From assembly GCA_030512295.1 (NCBI GenBank), contig JAULSR010000006.1, positions 496,001 through 560,000 on the forward strand: DNA of 64,000 nucleotides, in the 5' to 3' direction. The position numbers were made by a program, and so were the translations under genes. Below the pieces are notes generated by a model. The model did no database searches, was not told the DNA's origin, and saw nothing but the letters and a program-made list of their open reading frames with translations. The stretch is from Bombardia bombarda (Eukaryota > Ascomycota > Sordariomycetes > Sordariales > Lasiosphaeriaceae). Shown here piece after piece: positions 44,179 to 56,000 of the stretch. Position 1 is the stretch's first letter; each line of letters starts with the position of its first letter.

Positions 44179-45366
44179 TCAGCCCTTTTTAATCTCTACC
44201 TGAAACCTCAACGCCCAGTCCGTGAACTCATCTTTTGGACCATCCCATGGCTTGACGAGAAGCTCTGAGACGGCAAATGCCTCGAAGAAGCACTGATCCA
44301 TCAGCCTGTCGATCTCGGACGGCTCTAGCTCGTAAAAGGCCATGGCAAGGCTTCCAAACCTCTCTGGGAGATTTTTAAGAAGGGGCAGGATCTCGTCCAG
44401 GCGAGCAGGAATAGGTGAGCCCGCGGTGGGCGGGAGCTTTGGCAGGGGCTTGAGCCTGCGCTTTATGGTGGCCTGGTAGAGCAGCGCCGTGAGCCGTAGC
44501 CTCTTGAGACACGACTCGAGCCGCTCTCGTATCCTGTCGGGGTCGTCGCTGGGGATGTACTGCTGCGAGTTCATCAGGTCGTCGAGCATGGCCTGGGTGT
44601 CTGAGACGTGTGTGGATTCCAGGTTCTTAGTGATGCCGTCGACACCATCATCATCGTCCTCATCATCGTCCTCATCGTCCTCATCTTCATCCTCATCATC
44701 ATCTCTCGTCTCCTCCCCCCACTCCTTCAGCTCCTCCATCACATCCTTGAGCGTGTCCCTGAACTGCTCCACCTTCTGCACCAAATTGCCCGCGAACCCG
44801 CGCGTCGCAAACGCCACGACGTCGTCGCACGCCGCCCACAGCACGCCGGTCGCAGCGATGCTGCCTTTCCCTCCCTTCGCCCCCGCCGCCGCGTTCTTCT
44901 TGGCGTCGGACAGGATCCGGCCGTCGGCGGGCACGCGCGCGACGAGCTCGCGCAGCTCCTTGAGCACGCGCCCACTCTGCCAGGCCAGGTCGCGGCGGAT
45001 GGTCTGCGTGTAGCGGGCGGCGGTGCAGAGCTGGACGGCCGAGGCGAGGCCGGGGATGGCGCCGGCGCATAGGTCGCGGAGGACCTTGACGATGGCGTTA
45101 GGGGAGAAGGGCTCGTTGATGATGAAGAGGGAGATCTTGGTCGCGTGGGCCTTGATGAGGGTGGCGGAGTCGTGGGCGAGGGAGAGCGCTTCTATGGGGG
45201 CGGGGGATGGGGCGATGTCATTGCTATCGCTGGCGCTGCTGTTGTCGGGCTCGGGGTGCTTTTGGGAGACGACGCTAGCGACGACGGTTTCGAGCTGGGT
45301 GATGAGCGCGATCGTGCTGGAGACGACGGAGGCGAGCGTCTCGAGCTCTTCTTTGAAGGGGGGCAT
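44179..45366 (-). CDS. GCIP/cyclin-D1-binding protein 1-like protein
   Basis: Single exon, 395 aa, no signal peptide. The helical pattern (LETLASVVSSTIALITQLET, LIKAHATKISLFIIN, IVKVLRDLCAGAIPGLASAV, RDLAWQSGRVLKELRELVAR, LWAACDDVVAFATRGFAGNL, VEQFRDTLKDVMEELKEWGE) matches the Grap2/cyclin-D-interacting (GCIP) domain of eukaryotic CCNDBP1. A run of about 25 acidic residues (DDDEDEDEDDEDDDEDDDD) interrupts it near residue 230, an extension of the vertebrate protein. After this come LTALLYQATIKRRLKPLP and ELEPSEIDRLMDQCFFEAFA near the end. The family is thought to modulate cell cycle or transcription through protein contacts; fungal function is not established. Confidence in family is moderate. 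Confidence 0.75.
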   Translation of the reverse strand: MPPFKEELETLASVVSSTIALITQLETVVASVVSQKHPEPDNSSASDSNDIAPSPAPIEALSLAHDSATLIKAHATKISLFIINEPFSPNAIVKVLRDLCAGAIPGLASAVQLCTAARYTQTIRRDLAWQSGRVLKELRELVARVPADGRILSDAKKNAAAGAKGGKGSIAATGVLWAACDDVVAFATRGFAGNLVQKVEQFRDTLKDVMEELKEWGEETRDDDEDEDEDDEDDDEDDDDGVDGITKNLESTHVSDTQAMLDDLMNSQQYIPSDDPDRIRERLESCLKRLRLTALLYQATIKRRLKPLPKLPPTAGSPIPARLDEILPLLKNLPERFGSLAMAFYELEPSEIDRLMDQCFFEAFAVSELLVKPWDGPKDEFTDWALRFQVEIKKG

Positions 45367-45968
45367 CTTGTGCGAAACAGATGAGAATATGCTGGTGAGT
45401 GTTTAACTTCAAAAATAATTTCTTTTGATGATTCAATATCAGCCTTATCTGCGGGCTCGCATCGTGAACTCGTGATGGCGGCGTCCTTTTGAGATGGAAA
45501 TGGCGGGGCAAGTTTGGAGTTTTCCATGGTGGGGTCAAGCGCCAAGCGCTTTAGGTTTCTTGATCCATGTCATTCTGCCTGCCTGCTTGCCTGCCGGGAA
45601 AGCTGCCCCTGCGCAGCCGTCCCGGCAATTGAAAGCAAGACTACACTAAACCCACACGTGACTGACGGCCCCGGACAGCTGGCGACAACCCAGGTGTCCC
45701 TGTCCAAATTGCTGGCCCCTGGCCGTGGCCGAGGGGGCTGCCCGAGTCCCCACCCCCCCTGTTACCTGCTTCAACGAGGCAAGCTGTCCTGAGCTTAAAC
45801 ATGGGAAGCGTGGTGTCAATCCACAATCCACATCCAGTCCAGTCCGACCAACCCAGTCAAACATTGACCAATTGACTCTGTAACCCGATACAATTTAAAT
45901 GAAGAGGAGCAATTATCTATCACTTTTTGCTCGGCTTTGAGAGAGGGGACTATAACACACACAGGACC
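45367..45968. other. Divergent promoter region
   Basis: Promoters of the GCIP-like gene (-) and the glucosidase II beta gene (+). No other feature seen. Confidence 0.4.
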
Positions 45969-47819
45969 ATGCGACGAACAGGTGCTTTGGTGCTGCTGAG
46001 CACCCTTGCCCACAGCAGCTTGGTTGCGCCTGAGAGCTTACCACGCGGTGTCGGCCCTGAATGTAAGTCGAGATATTAAACCTAAATCTATATACAACTT
46101 CCACGTAATTGGACCTAAGTAACTGACACCTTTTCCTTTAGTCGCCAAATTCTATGAAACAAAGCCTACCTTTCCCTGTATCGGCAACCCTTCCATCGTC
46201 CTCGCCCCCTCCCAGATCAACGACAACTCCTGCGACTGCCCCGATGGCTCCGACGAGCCCGGCACCGCCGCCTGCGCACACCTTGACGCCCTATCCCCGG
46301 AGCAGCCGCTCCCGGGCTCGCTGACGGGCACCACAAACACCACGAGTGCCCTTCCCGGCTTCTGGTGTGCCAACGACGGCCACGTCGGCAGCTACATCCC
46401 CTTCATGTACGTCAACGACGGTGTCTGCGACTACGACCTGTGCTGCGATGGCAGCGAGGAGTTTGCGCACGTCGGCGGCGTCGCGTGCGAGAACCGCTGC
46501 GGGCCCATCGGCAAAGAATACCGCCGGCTCGAGGACGAGCGCAGGCAGAGCAAGGAAAGATCGGCCAAGCGGCGGCGGACGCTGGTGAAGGAGGCGCGCG
46601 AGTTGCGCAGACGGGTCGAGGCCAAAGTTACGAACTTGAAGGAGGAGCTGAGCGGGCTGGAGCAGAAGCAGGTAGAGCTGCAGAAGAAGTTTGAGGAGGT
46701 GGAGCGGTCCGAGAGGGGCAAGGTAGTTAGGGCGACAGAGGGTGGTGTCGGTGGGAAGCTAGGTGTCTTGGTTGGGTTGGCCAAGACGCGCGTTGCCGAG
46801 CTGCGGGATACCCTGGATAAGGTGCTGGACCAGCGCGATGACCTGCAGGATCGGGTTGATCAGCTCGAAGACATTCTTACAAAGCTGAGGGAGGAGTATA
46901 ACCCCAACTTCAATGACGAGGGTGTTAAGGCTGCTGTGAAGAGCTGGGAGGATTACGCTGCGGGCGCGACTGCTGCTGGGTCAAAGGATGCGGTTGCTGA
47001 TGCTGATGTTATGGAGGTGCTCAAGGAGGACAGCGAGACTTCTGGTATCAACTGGGCCGAGTTTGAGACTGAGGATGGTTCCAGCGATGCGGATGTTGGT
47101 ATGTTATTCTCATTAGAAAGCTCCCTTCGCTGCTTCCCTTCTCTTTGCACTGCTAACATTTCTTCACCGCAGTCTACAACCTGGAAGCCTACCTCCCCAG
47201 CTTTGTCCGTGACTACATTCACGAGAAGCTGAACGTCGTCCGCGTCTGGATGATCGAGAACGGCATCCTAGCCGACAACCCCAAGGCCGGTGGCGAGTCG
47301 CGTCTAGTAACAGCGGCGCGCGAGGCCCTCGAGGCGGCAAAGGCCGACTCCACGTCCAAGACATCGACGCTGCAGGAGCAGGAGACGGACCTCCGCAAGG
47401 ACTACGGCCCGGACGACATCTTCCGCGCGCTCAAGGGCAAGTGCGTCAGCAGCGACGTCGGCGAGTACGAGTACGAGCTCTGCTGGATCGACAAGACGAC
47501 ACAGAAGAGCAAGAAGGGTCACGGCAACACTAACATGGGCACCTTTGTGCGCATCGACATGGAGGAGGCCGACGAGGAGGAGCGCACCGACGGCAAGGGG
47601 CTGGGCAAGGGCAAGCGGATCGTGCTGCGCTACGATAACGGCCAGGGCTGCTGGAACGGGCCTAACAGGCGCACTGATGTGTGGTTGGCGTGTGCGGAGA
47701 CGGACGAGCTCTGGCGGGTCAGCGAGTCGGAGAAGTGCGTGTACAGGATGGAGATTGGCACGCCGGCTGCTTGTGAGGATGTGAATGAGCCGCGGCCTGC
47801 GACCAAGGATGAACTCTGA
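45969..47819 (+). CDS. gtb1: Glucosidase II beta subunit (PRKCSH-like), KDEL-retained
   Basis: Non-catalytic subunit of ER glucosidase II, which trims glucose from N-glycans; it holds the alpha subunit in the ER and recognises mannose. Three exons: 45969-46062, 46142-47098, 47173-47819; 565 aa. Signal peptide MRRTGALVLLSTLAHSSLVA. Two LDL-receptor class A-like Cys modules carry CDCPDGSDEPGTAAC and CDYDLCCDGSEEF, with acidic Ca ligands. A long charged coiled coil follows (residues about 150-290: RRLEDERRQSKERSAKRR, LSGLEQKQVELQKKFEEVE). The C-terminal MRH mannose-binding domain has GKCVSSDVGEYEYELCW, RYDNGQGCWNG and SEKCVYRMEIGTPAAC. It ends in the ER retention signal KDEL. Confidence 0.96.
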
Positions 47820-48198
47820 GGCTGTGAATCGGGGATTGTGGTATTGTTGAAATATGTGGATACGTATACATTGTATGTAACGAATACAACAGGTCTAAAA
47901 AGCTTATAGTATAGCGGCAAGAGCGACACGTAGAACAGAGGTGCGATTGGTTATGGTTGACTGTTTAGCAGCAGGCTTGGGGCGAATTATATTTGAATTA
48001 TTACATGTTTGTGATATATGCCTTGGTGTGTTTAACTGTACTGTTGGGCATGAAATCATGTTGTGATGAAATAGGGGCTTTTTGTTTCGGACACTGAAAG
48101 GGGGAACAATGGCATTTACGAAGAAAGTACAAGGAATGGTATCATTAAACAAGGAACTACCTTAGGTAGGCAGTTGGTTTTATAGTTTAGTTCTCTCA
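47820..48198. other. Convergent 3' region
   Basis: 3' flanks of the glucosidase II beta gene (+) and Rtf2 (-). AT-rich; no gene seen. Confidence 0.4.
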
Positions 48199-49059
48199 TC
48201 ACCTCGTCGCAGCCAGCTTTCGCCGTCTGTTGAGCTCATCCTGCTCTGCAAGGACCCTAGCAGTGAGCGACGCCGTCGCGGCATTGTTGATACCACTCAC
48301 CCGGCTCGAGACGTCGGACTTGGACGTCTTTGGCGCCTTTGACTTCTTTGGTACCTTATCTTTGGCGTCCTTGTCTACATTTGCCTCGTCGGCCTTGCGC
48401 TTCTTCTTGCTGGCACTCTTGTCCTTCTTCAGGCTATGGGTTAGCCCCCTGGCCTTGAGATCATCGAGCCGGGCAGCCAGTCTCTGGAGGTCCACCTTCT
48501 CCGTCGGGAGAATTGGGATGACATCTTCGGGCTTGAACTGCTCGCTGCACTCGGGACACGTGTCGTCGTCCTGGATCTGTTTGATGGCGGTGTCGGCAAA
48601 GACATGACCGCAGGGCACTAGGTATACTGATTTGGTGGAGGCGCCCAGCTCCTTGAGCGATACCGGGCAGGCAAACACCTCTTTTCCCTTGCTCGCCCCC
48701 GGCGGGAGGTAGTGCTTGAGCTTGAGCTTCACGACATCACGCAGCGACTTGATGCCGGTGGAGGCGAAGGTAAGCTCAGGCGACGACTCACCGTTTACGA
48801 GTGTCGGGGGCGTTGCGTCGTCGTCGTCGTTGTCGGCAGGCATCAAGGCCCTGAGGATGGACTCGTAGTTGTAGAGACGTCCCTGCCAGTCGGAGACGAC
48901 GTTCTCCAGGTCGAGGGGCCCCGTCGTGAGTGGGTCGTAGCTCCAGTGATGTGCGAGCGACTCGAGAGCGGTTGCCTTGAGCTCGCTCACTGTTGGGTTG
49001 CGCGCCGCATTTTTGACGAGCTCGTGGCGCTTGGGGATCGAGCCACCGTCATTACCCAT
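48199..49059 (-). CDS. rtf2: Replication termination factor 2 (Rtf2)
   Basis: Nuclear protein that stabilises stalled forks and, in fission yeast, acts at replication barriers; also linked to splicing. Single exon, 286 aa. It opens MGNDGGSIPKRHELVKNAAR (the start typical of Rtf2), then the pair WSYDPLTTGPLDLENVV and LYNYESILRALM. The C2HC2 RING-like zinc ribbon is FACPVSLKELG, VYLVPCGHVFADTAI and DDDTCPECSEQFKPEDVIPI. A basic region (KKDKSASKKKRKADE, KVPKKSKAPKTSK) probably holds the nuclear localisation signals, and the end is ASLTARVLAEQDELNRRRKL. Length and order are as in the family. Confidence 0.96.
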   Translation of the reverse strand: MGNDGGSIPKRHELVKNAARNPTVSELKATALESLAHHWSYDPLTTGPLDLENVVSDWQGRLYNYESILRALMPADNDDDDATPPTLVNGESSPELTFASTGIKSLRDVVKLKLKHYLPPGASKGKEVFACPVSLKELGASTKSVYLVPCGHVFADTAIKQIQDDDTCPECSEQFKPEDVIPILPTEKVDLQRLAARLDDLKARGLTHSLKKDKSASKKKRKADEANVDKDAKDKVPKKSKAPKTSKSDVSSRVSGINNAATASLTARVLAEQDELNRRRKLAATR

Positions 49060-50098
49060 GGTGCGGGCTGGATATGGGGTTATGTGGTTGATGTTTTGTT
49101 GGTGAGAGCTCGCTGATTCTGTACTTTAAGCCGATGGCGAGGTTGGCTCAATTGGTTAGGGGGGCGGTTGTATCCGTACAGTGACAGTCTAGAGCTAAAG
49201 ACGGAGGCAAGATGGACTGGAATTTGGGGAAGAAGACACACGACGAGACCCAGCTGATAAGATAGCTTAAAAACAACCTAGTCAGCCCAGTGCCTGCACA
49301 GTGTATTCTGGTGCTGGAATTAGCTTTGAGCCAATTCGACGCCACCTGAAATCAGCGAGACTGGCGCGAGATCCTCGCACGGGCCGGTCCAATGGATCAT
49401 TGCTCGCACAGTGCAGGTGATTTCTGATGTGGCCCCCCCCACACTCTAGGTTTCTCCGCTGCTTCGACAGCGCGCCAAACCCAAGCATCTATGAAGCAGC
49501 AGTAGTGGAGGACCTCCAGAGCTTGGCCTTCTTCAGCTTGCCGCACAGCCAACATCCACGGCTGTTGAAGTGACGCAGCGTGGAACCCAGCAACTGTTCC
49601 TCGTGCCCCTTCTTCGCGAACAAAATTCCTCATCCACCCTCATCGACCGTCTGAATTCCGCTAGGCTGGTAGGTGCCCAAAGCCACAGTCACCCTTACGC
49701 TTACTGCTAGGACTACGACCCGTCACCGCGATTTCATTCCCGCCGAGGCTCTCTGTCCGTCAAGGCTCTCCGTCGCCCGCCGCCCATCATCACCCGGTTG
49801 TCGTGTCTGCCTGTCAGGCTGTCTCACCCGATCTCATTACCTTTCGTCGCCCGTCCGCACCTCTGTCGCCTGCTTCATTTGCTTCTTCATCTTCGATACC
49901 CACGCTTCAAACCGTCCTCACCATCTTTCATCAACCACTGTCAGTCCGCAATAACGAATAGCAGGCAATCCCGGCTTTCGACTGTTGTGCCCGCGCCTCT
50001 GCGTTCTGCCACCCCAGCCGACTATGGGTTATCGACGACTGGTGTAGCACAGACAAGGCTGTCCGTTGCTTTGAGGAGAGAAAACATAGCGGGCCAAG
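49060..50098. other. Divergent promoter region, Rtf2 and TOR
   Basis: Pyrimidine/CT-rich leader-like stretches lie before the TOR start. A tRNA A-box-like string (TGGCTCAATTGGTTAGG, 49144-49160) occurs, with no B box after it. No gene supported. Confidence 0.4.
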
Positions 50099-53000
50099 AT
50101 GTCGTTAACAAGAGAGCAAGCAGCCAGTGCGCTGGAGCAGTGCATTAAAGATGTCAGGAATCGGTAGGTTTCTCCGGCTCTCCATGATGTGCCCTCCGAT
50201 GGCAAGGCCGTTTGTTTATTCCGCAAGCACCCTTACTTACTTACGTACTTCTTTGATGTAGCATCGTACCTGAAGACCAGAGGAAGCGCTCCGCGCTCCA
50301 GGTCAGAGACCTGGTCAACCTCGCCAAGCAAGGTACGCCCATTACTGCACCTCTACACCTACCCTCAGCCCCCCCCCAAAGATATCAATAGTAGCTAACT
50401 CGCCAATAGAAATGGGAGCCGAGCAGTTTCAATCCTTCTTCAATGCTGTAAACCAAAGAACAATGACCTTGATCCAAGGCACCGACACATATGATCGGAT
50501 GGGCGGCGTGTACATCCTGGATGCCTTGGTCGACTTCGATGGCATAGAGCCGGCTCTAAAGTACAGTCGTTTCCAACAGTATATCGGATATATCTTACGC
50601 GGCAAGGACCTCAATCCAATGCAGCCCGCTGCTGTAGTCCTTGGAAAGCTCTGCAAACCAGGAGGTTCTCTAATTTCCGAGCTTGTTGACGCTGAAGTTC
50701 AAACAGCCTTGGAATGGCTGCAGTCTGACCGCGTCGAAGAACGACGATACAGCGCCGTCCTGGTTCTGCGTGAGCTGGCAAGAAATGCTCCGACCCTGAT
50801 GTACTCATACGTGGGTTTTGTCTTCGACCAGATCTGGATCGGGCTCCGTGACCCACGCCACTTGATCCGAGCCACTTCCGCCGAGACCGTCAGCGCCTGC
50901 TTCAAAATCATACGAGAACGCGACCAGGAGATGAAGCAGGAATGGATGAATAAAATGCTCGCTGAAGCTATCAAGGGCCTGAAGCTCAACACCATCGAGT
51001 CCATCCACGCCTCACTCCTAGTTTTAAAGGAGCTCCTAGAGCAAGGTGGCATGTACATGCAAAATCACTATCAAGAAGCCTGCGAGATCGTCTTCCGTCA
51101 TAAGGACACGCGTGATCCGGCCATCCGCAAGACTGTGGTTCTCCTCATCCCCGATCTGGCTAACTATGCCCCTACCGAGTTCTCCGCAACCTACCTTCAC
51201 AAGTTCATGGTTTACCTCTGCGGTATGTTGAAAAAGGAGAAAGAGCGAAATGATGCGTTTCTCGCGATTGGAAATATCACGAACTCGGTGAAGAGTTCCA
51301 TCGCGCCATACTTGGATAGCGTATTGATCTATGTCCGCGAGGGCCTCAGTATTCAATCTCGGAAGCGCGGATCTGTCGACCCCGTCTTTGACTGTATCAG
51401 TCGACTGGCCGTAGCTGTGGGCCAGACACTAAGCAAATACATGGAGGCGATGCTTGATCCCATCTTTGCCTGCGAGCTGACGCCCAAGTTAACCCAAGCC
51501 CTGGTTGATATGGCCTTCTACATTCCACCGGTCAAGGGTACTATCCAAGAGCGATTGCTGGATATGCTCAGCAAAGTCTTATGCGGCGAACCATTCCGGC
51601 CATTGGGAGCACCACACCCTAACACACTCACTTCGATCCCCGCCATCCCCAAAGACCCCAAAGATCCCTCAGTACACGAACGAGGGAAGGCCGAGGTAAA
51701 GCTGGCGCTAAACACGCTTGGAAGCTTCGACTTTTCAGGTAATTGGCAAACAGAGCCTTACATTTCCCGTCCCCTCAGCAAGGTTTGGTTGCGACACCAC
51801 CAAGTCGGTGAAGATGCCGCCATTCTTCAGCGGCAGCGGTTGGCATCAATACCAGACGGCGCAGCGTCTCAAGAATATACACTAACAAAATCTGGAGGCT
51901 ACGTATTAAACGAATTCGTCCGCGATGTTGCCATCAAATATGTCGAAGATGACGACCCCGAGATCCGCGAGGCCGCAGCTCTCACCTGCTGCCAGCTCTA
52001 CGTTCGCGATCCGATCGTCAACCAAATGAGCAACCACGCACTACAGGTGGTTGCCGATGTCATTGAGAGACTATTGACTGTAGGCGTATCCGATCCAGAG
52101 CCCAATATTCGACAAACAGTTCTCGCCTCCCTTGATGAGCGCTTTGACGAGCACCTTGCCAAGGCAGAGAATATTCGGACGTTATTCTTTGCTCTACACG
52201 ACGAGCAGTTTGCCATTAGAGAGGTTGCTGTGTCAATCATCGGACGTCTGGCTCGGTTCAACCCGGCTTATGTCATTCCCCAGCTACGCAAAACTATTAT
52301 TCAGATGTTAACGGAGCTCGAATACACAGATGTAGCCAGGAGTAAGGAGGAGAGTGCGAAGCTACTCAGCCTACTGACCCAACACGCTCGGGACCTCGTC
52401 AAACCCTATGTCAATTCCATCATTGAAGTTCTTCTACCCAAAGCGCGAGACCCAACCCCCTCTGTTGCTGCAACCGTCCTTCAAGCAATTGGCCATCTAT
52501 GCACAGTTGGCGGAGAGTCCATACTGGTTTACAAGGACACACTCATGCCCATCATCATCGATGCGCTTCAGGATCAGAGCGCTACAGTAAAGCGGGAGGC
52601 TGCTCTTCAAACGCTCGGCCAGCTCGCCAGTAACGCTAGCTATGTTATCACACCATACCTTGAATACCCTCAACTGCTGGAGATTTTGCAGTCCATCATC
52701 CGGGGCGAGGCACAGCATGGAAACTTGAGACAGGAAACGATCAAGCTTATGGGTATCCTTGGAGCCTTGGACCCCTACAAATATCAGGTATTTAAAATTC
52801 CGTCCTGCTGTGCTTTACTGCGCTCATCGGCACGATTGGTGCTTGCTTGCCTGTACCGTCTCTGAAGGCGACAAGGAAGACATTGTGGTTGACTTTCAGC
52901 TCAAACGAACAATTCAAGCAAAGCTGACATATATTTACAGCAAGTAGAAGAGCGGGCACCACAAACCCAGCGTCGACCAGAAGCCACCCAGCTGACGGAC

Positions 53001-56000
53001 GTATCGCTGATGATGCAAGGCCTTACCCCATCCCAAGAGGACTACTACCCTACGGTTGTTATCAATGCCCTGCTGCATATTCTCAAGGATCAGTCCCTTG
53101 TTCAGTGGCATGGTAATGTTGTGGATGCTATCATGAGCATCTTTATCACAATGGGCTTGAAATGTGTTCAATTTCTCGATCGGGTTGTCCCAGCTTTTAT
53201 CTCCGTCATCCGTGCTTCAAGCCAGGCACGACTTGATTTCTACTTCAATCACCTAAGTAGATTGGTCGGCATTGTTCGACAGCACATCCGCGTCTACTTG
53301 CCAGATATCATTGATGTCCTGCAAGAGTACTGGAATGCTTCACCTTCTTTGCAAACCACTATCATGGCTTTAATCGAGTCAGTTGCCCGCTCTCTGGAAG
53401 GAGAATTCAAGATATACCTGGCTGCTCTACTCCCGCTGATGCTGGGAGTTCTGGAAAAAGATATGAGCACGAAACGACAGCCAACTGAGAAGATATTCCA
53501 TGCTTTTCTTGTTTTCGGCTCAAGCGGAGAGGAGTATATGCATCTTATCATTCCCGTCCTTGTCCGATTGTTTGACAACCACGGCCAGCCCATTTTCCTG
53601 CGGAAGTCAGCCATTGAGACGATTGGCAAGCTTTCGAGCATGGTGAATCTTAACGACTACGCCTCCAAGATCATCCATCCCTTGACGCGGGTTCTTTCCA
53701 GCGGCGAACCCAGTCTGCGAGTGGCTGCTTTGGATACGCTTTGTGCCCTCATGCTTCAGCTCGGGCGAGATTACCTGCATTTTGAGCACACCGTTGACAG
53801 GGCCATCTCCCTATACGCTATTCAACACTCCAACTATGACAAGGCGGTCGAGAAGCTGAAGAAAGGCGAGGCATTACCGCAGAATCTCGCCCCACGGTTC
53901 GAGGATAGCCCAGCCGAGCCGTATCCCTCCGAGAGCAATCCGCCCAAGAAGCTGGATCTCAATCCCATGCATCTGAAGCAAGCATGGGAGACAAAGGGCA
54001 AATCCACCAAAGACGATTGGCACGAGTGGTACCGCAAATTCAGTACCACTTTGCTTACAGAATCGCCTAATCACTCTTTGCGGGCTTGCGCCAGTCTGGC
54101 GAGTAACTACCAGCCGCTGGCGCGTGAACTCTTCAATTCGGCTTTTGTTTCATGCTGGAGTGAACTATACGACCAATTCCAGGAGGAGCTGATCACAAAT
54201 ATCGAAAACACTATCAAATCCGAAAATGTGCCACCTGATTTGCTAGGTCAGCTTCTTAACCTCGCAGAATTCATGGAGCACGACGACAAAGCCCTTCCCA
54301 TCGACATTCGCGTGTTGGGACGAGAGGCAGCGCGATGCCATGCTTATGCTAAAGCCCTTCATTACAAGGAGCTGGAGTTCTTGCAGGACCATAACAGTGG
54401 CGCTGTCGAGGCGCTGATTGTTATTAATAATCAGCTGCAACAGTCTGATGCTGCTATTGGTATTCTACGCAAGGTCAAGGCGTACAAAGATGGTATCCAA
54501 TTGCGGGAGAGTTGGTTCGAGAAACTTGAGCGTTGGGACGAAGCGCTGAACTTTTACCAAATGCGAGAACGGGAGCTTCCCGAGGACCAGCCCACACCTG
54601 TCGATATCGTCATGGGTAAGATGCGCTGCTACCATGCCCTGGGTGAATGGGACTCCCTCGCTGCCCTGGCTGGTAAGACCTGGGCCAACTCGGGACCAGA
54701 GATCCAGCGACGTATTGCCCCCTTGGCAACAACGGCTGCTTGGGGACTGGGCAAATGGGACTCGATGGACATCTATCTCCAGTCCATGAAGCGATACTCA
54801 CCAGACCGAGCATTCTTTGGCGCCATCTTGGCTCTTCATCGAAATCAGTTCCGAGAGGCCTTGAACTGCGTTGATTCCGCCCGAGAAGGTCTCGATACTG
54901 AGCTCAGTGCTCTTGTCAGCGAATCCTATAACCGCGCATATCAGGTAGTGGTCAGGGTTCAGATGCTTGCTGAGCTCGAGGAAATTATCGTCTACAAGCA
55001 ATGCGACCCAGAGAAGCAGATGACCATGCGCAAGACTTGGGAGACACGGTTGAAGGGCTGCCAGCGAAACGTGGATCTCTGGCAGCGGATGCTCAGACTG
55101 AGATCTCTCGTCATGACTCCTCCCGAAAACATGCACATGTGGACGAAGTTTGCGAATCTCTGTCGCAAATCGGGACGAATGGGTCTCGCTGAGAAGTCAC
55201 TGAAGCAGCTTATAGAGACGGACGCGCCGCTCGAGTCAGTAATCCCCTACTGGAACGAACGGCAGCTCAGCCCCAGCCCGATCAGAATTGCATCCCCGAT
55301 CCTTTATGCGGTTCTCAAGTTCCAATGGGAAGTTGGTCAGCAACCAGCGGTCCGAAACTCCGAGCGCCGCATAGCTGAAAAGACGCTTTACTGCCTTCGC
55401 AAGTTCGCCAACGAGACAGCCCACCGTGTCGAGAACTCCAGGATGCACCTCAATGCCCAGGCTGCCGCAAACGGCCTCGATGGTCAAAACCAATCTGCGT
55501 TCCCTGACTTCGAGGACAATCCGATGCTGAACCCACATGCCGCACGGCACTGGCAGGAGCAGACAGTGTTACTAGCGAAGTGCTATCTTCGTCAGGGCGA
55601 GTGGATGATATCGTTAAATAAGAACGACTGGCAGCACACTCAGCGCCAAGATGTTCTCAGCTGCTACTCTAAGGCTACTCAATATAACCCCAAATGGTAC
55701 AAGGCGTGGCATGCCTGGGCTTTAGCAAACTTCGAAGTTGTTCAGGTTCTCATGTCTCAGGACCACCGCATCGACAGTGGCTATATCATTCCTCATGTCG
55801 TGCCGGCTGTCCGCGGCTTCTTTGAATCCATCGCGCTCTCCTCTGGGAGTTCGTTACAGGATACACTTCGACTTTTGACGCTGTGGTTGGCTCATGGTGG
55901 CCACAACGATGTCAACACCGCAGTCACCGAGGGGTTCACACGTGTTAGCGTCGACACTTGGCTTGAAGTCATACCACAACTCATTGCTCGTATCAATCAA

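Noticed and set aside
26577..47819. Secondary-metabolite or degradation gene cluster linking laccase, GH71, PL4 and the transporter
   Set aside because: They are far apart, on both strands, and interleaved with housekeeping genes; there is no backbone synthase.
49144..49160. tRNA A-box-like string TGGCTCAATTGGTTAGG
   Set aside because: No B box or acceptor pairing follows within tRNA distance, so it is neither a tRNA nor a convincing SINE head.
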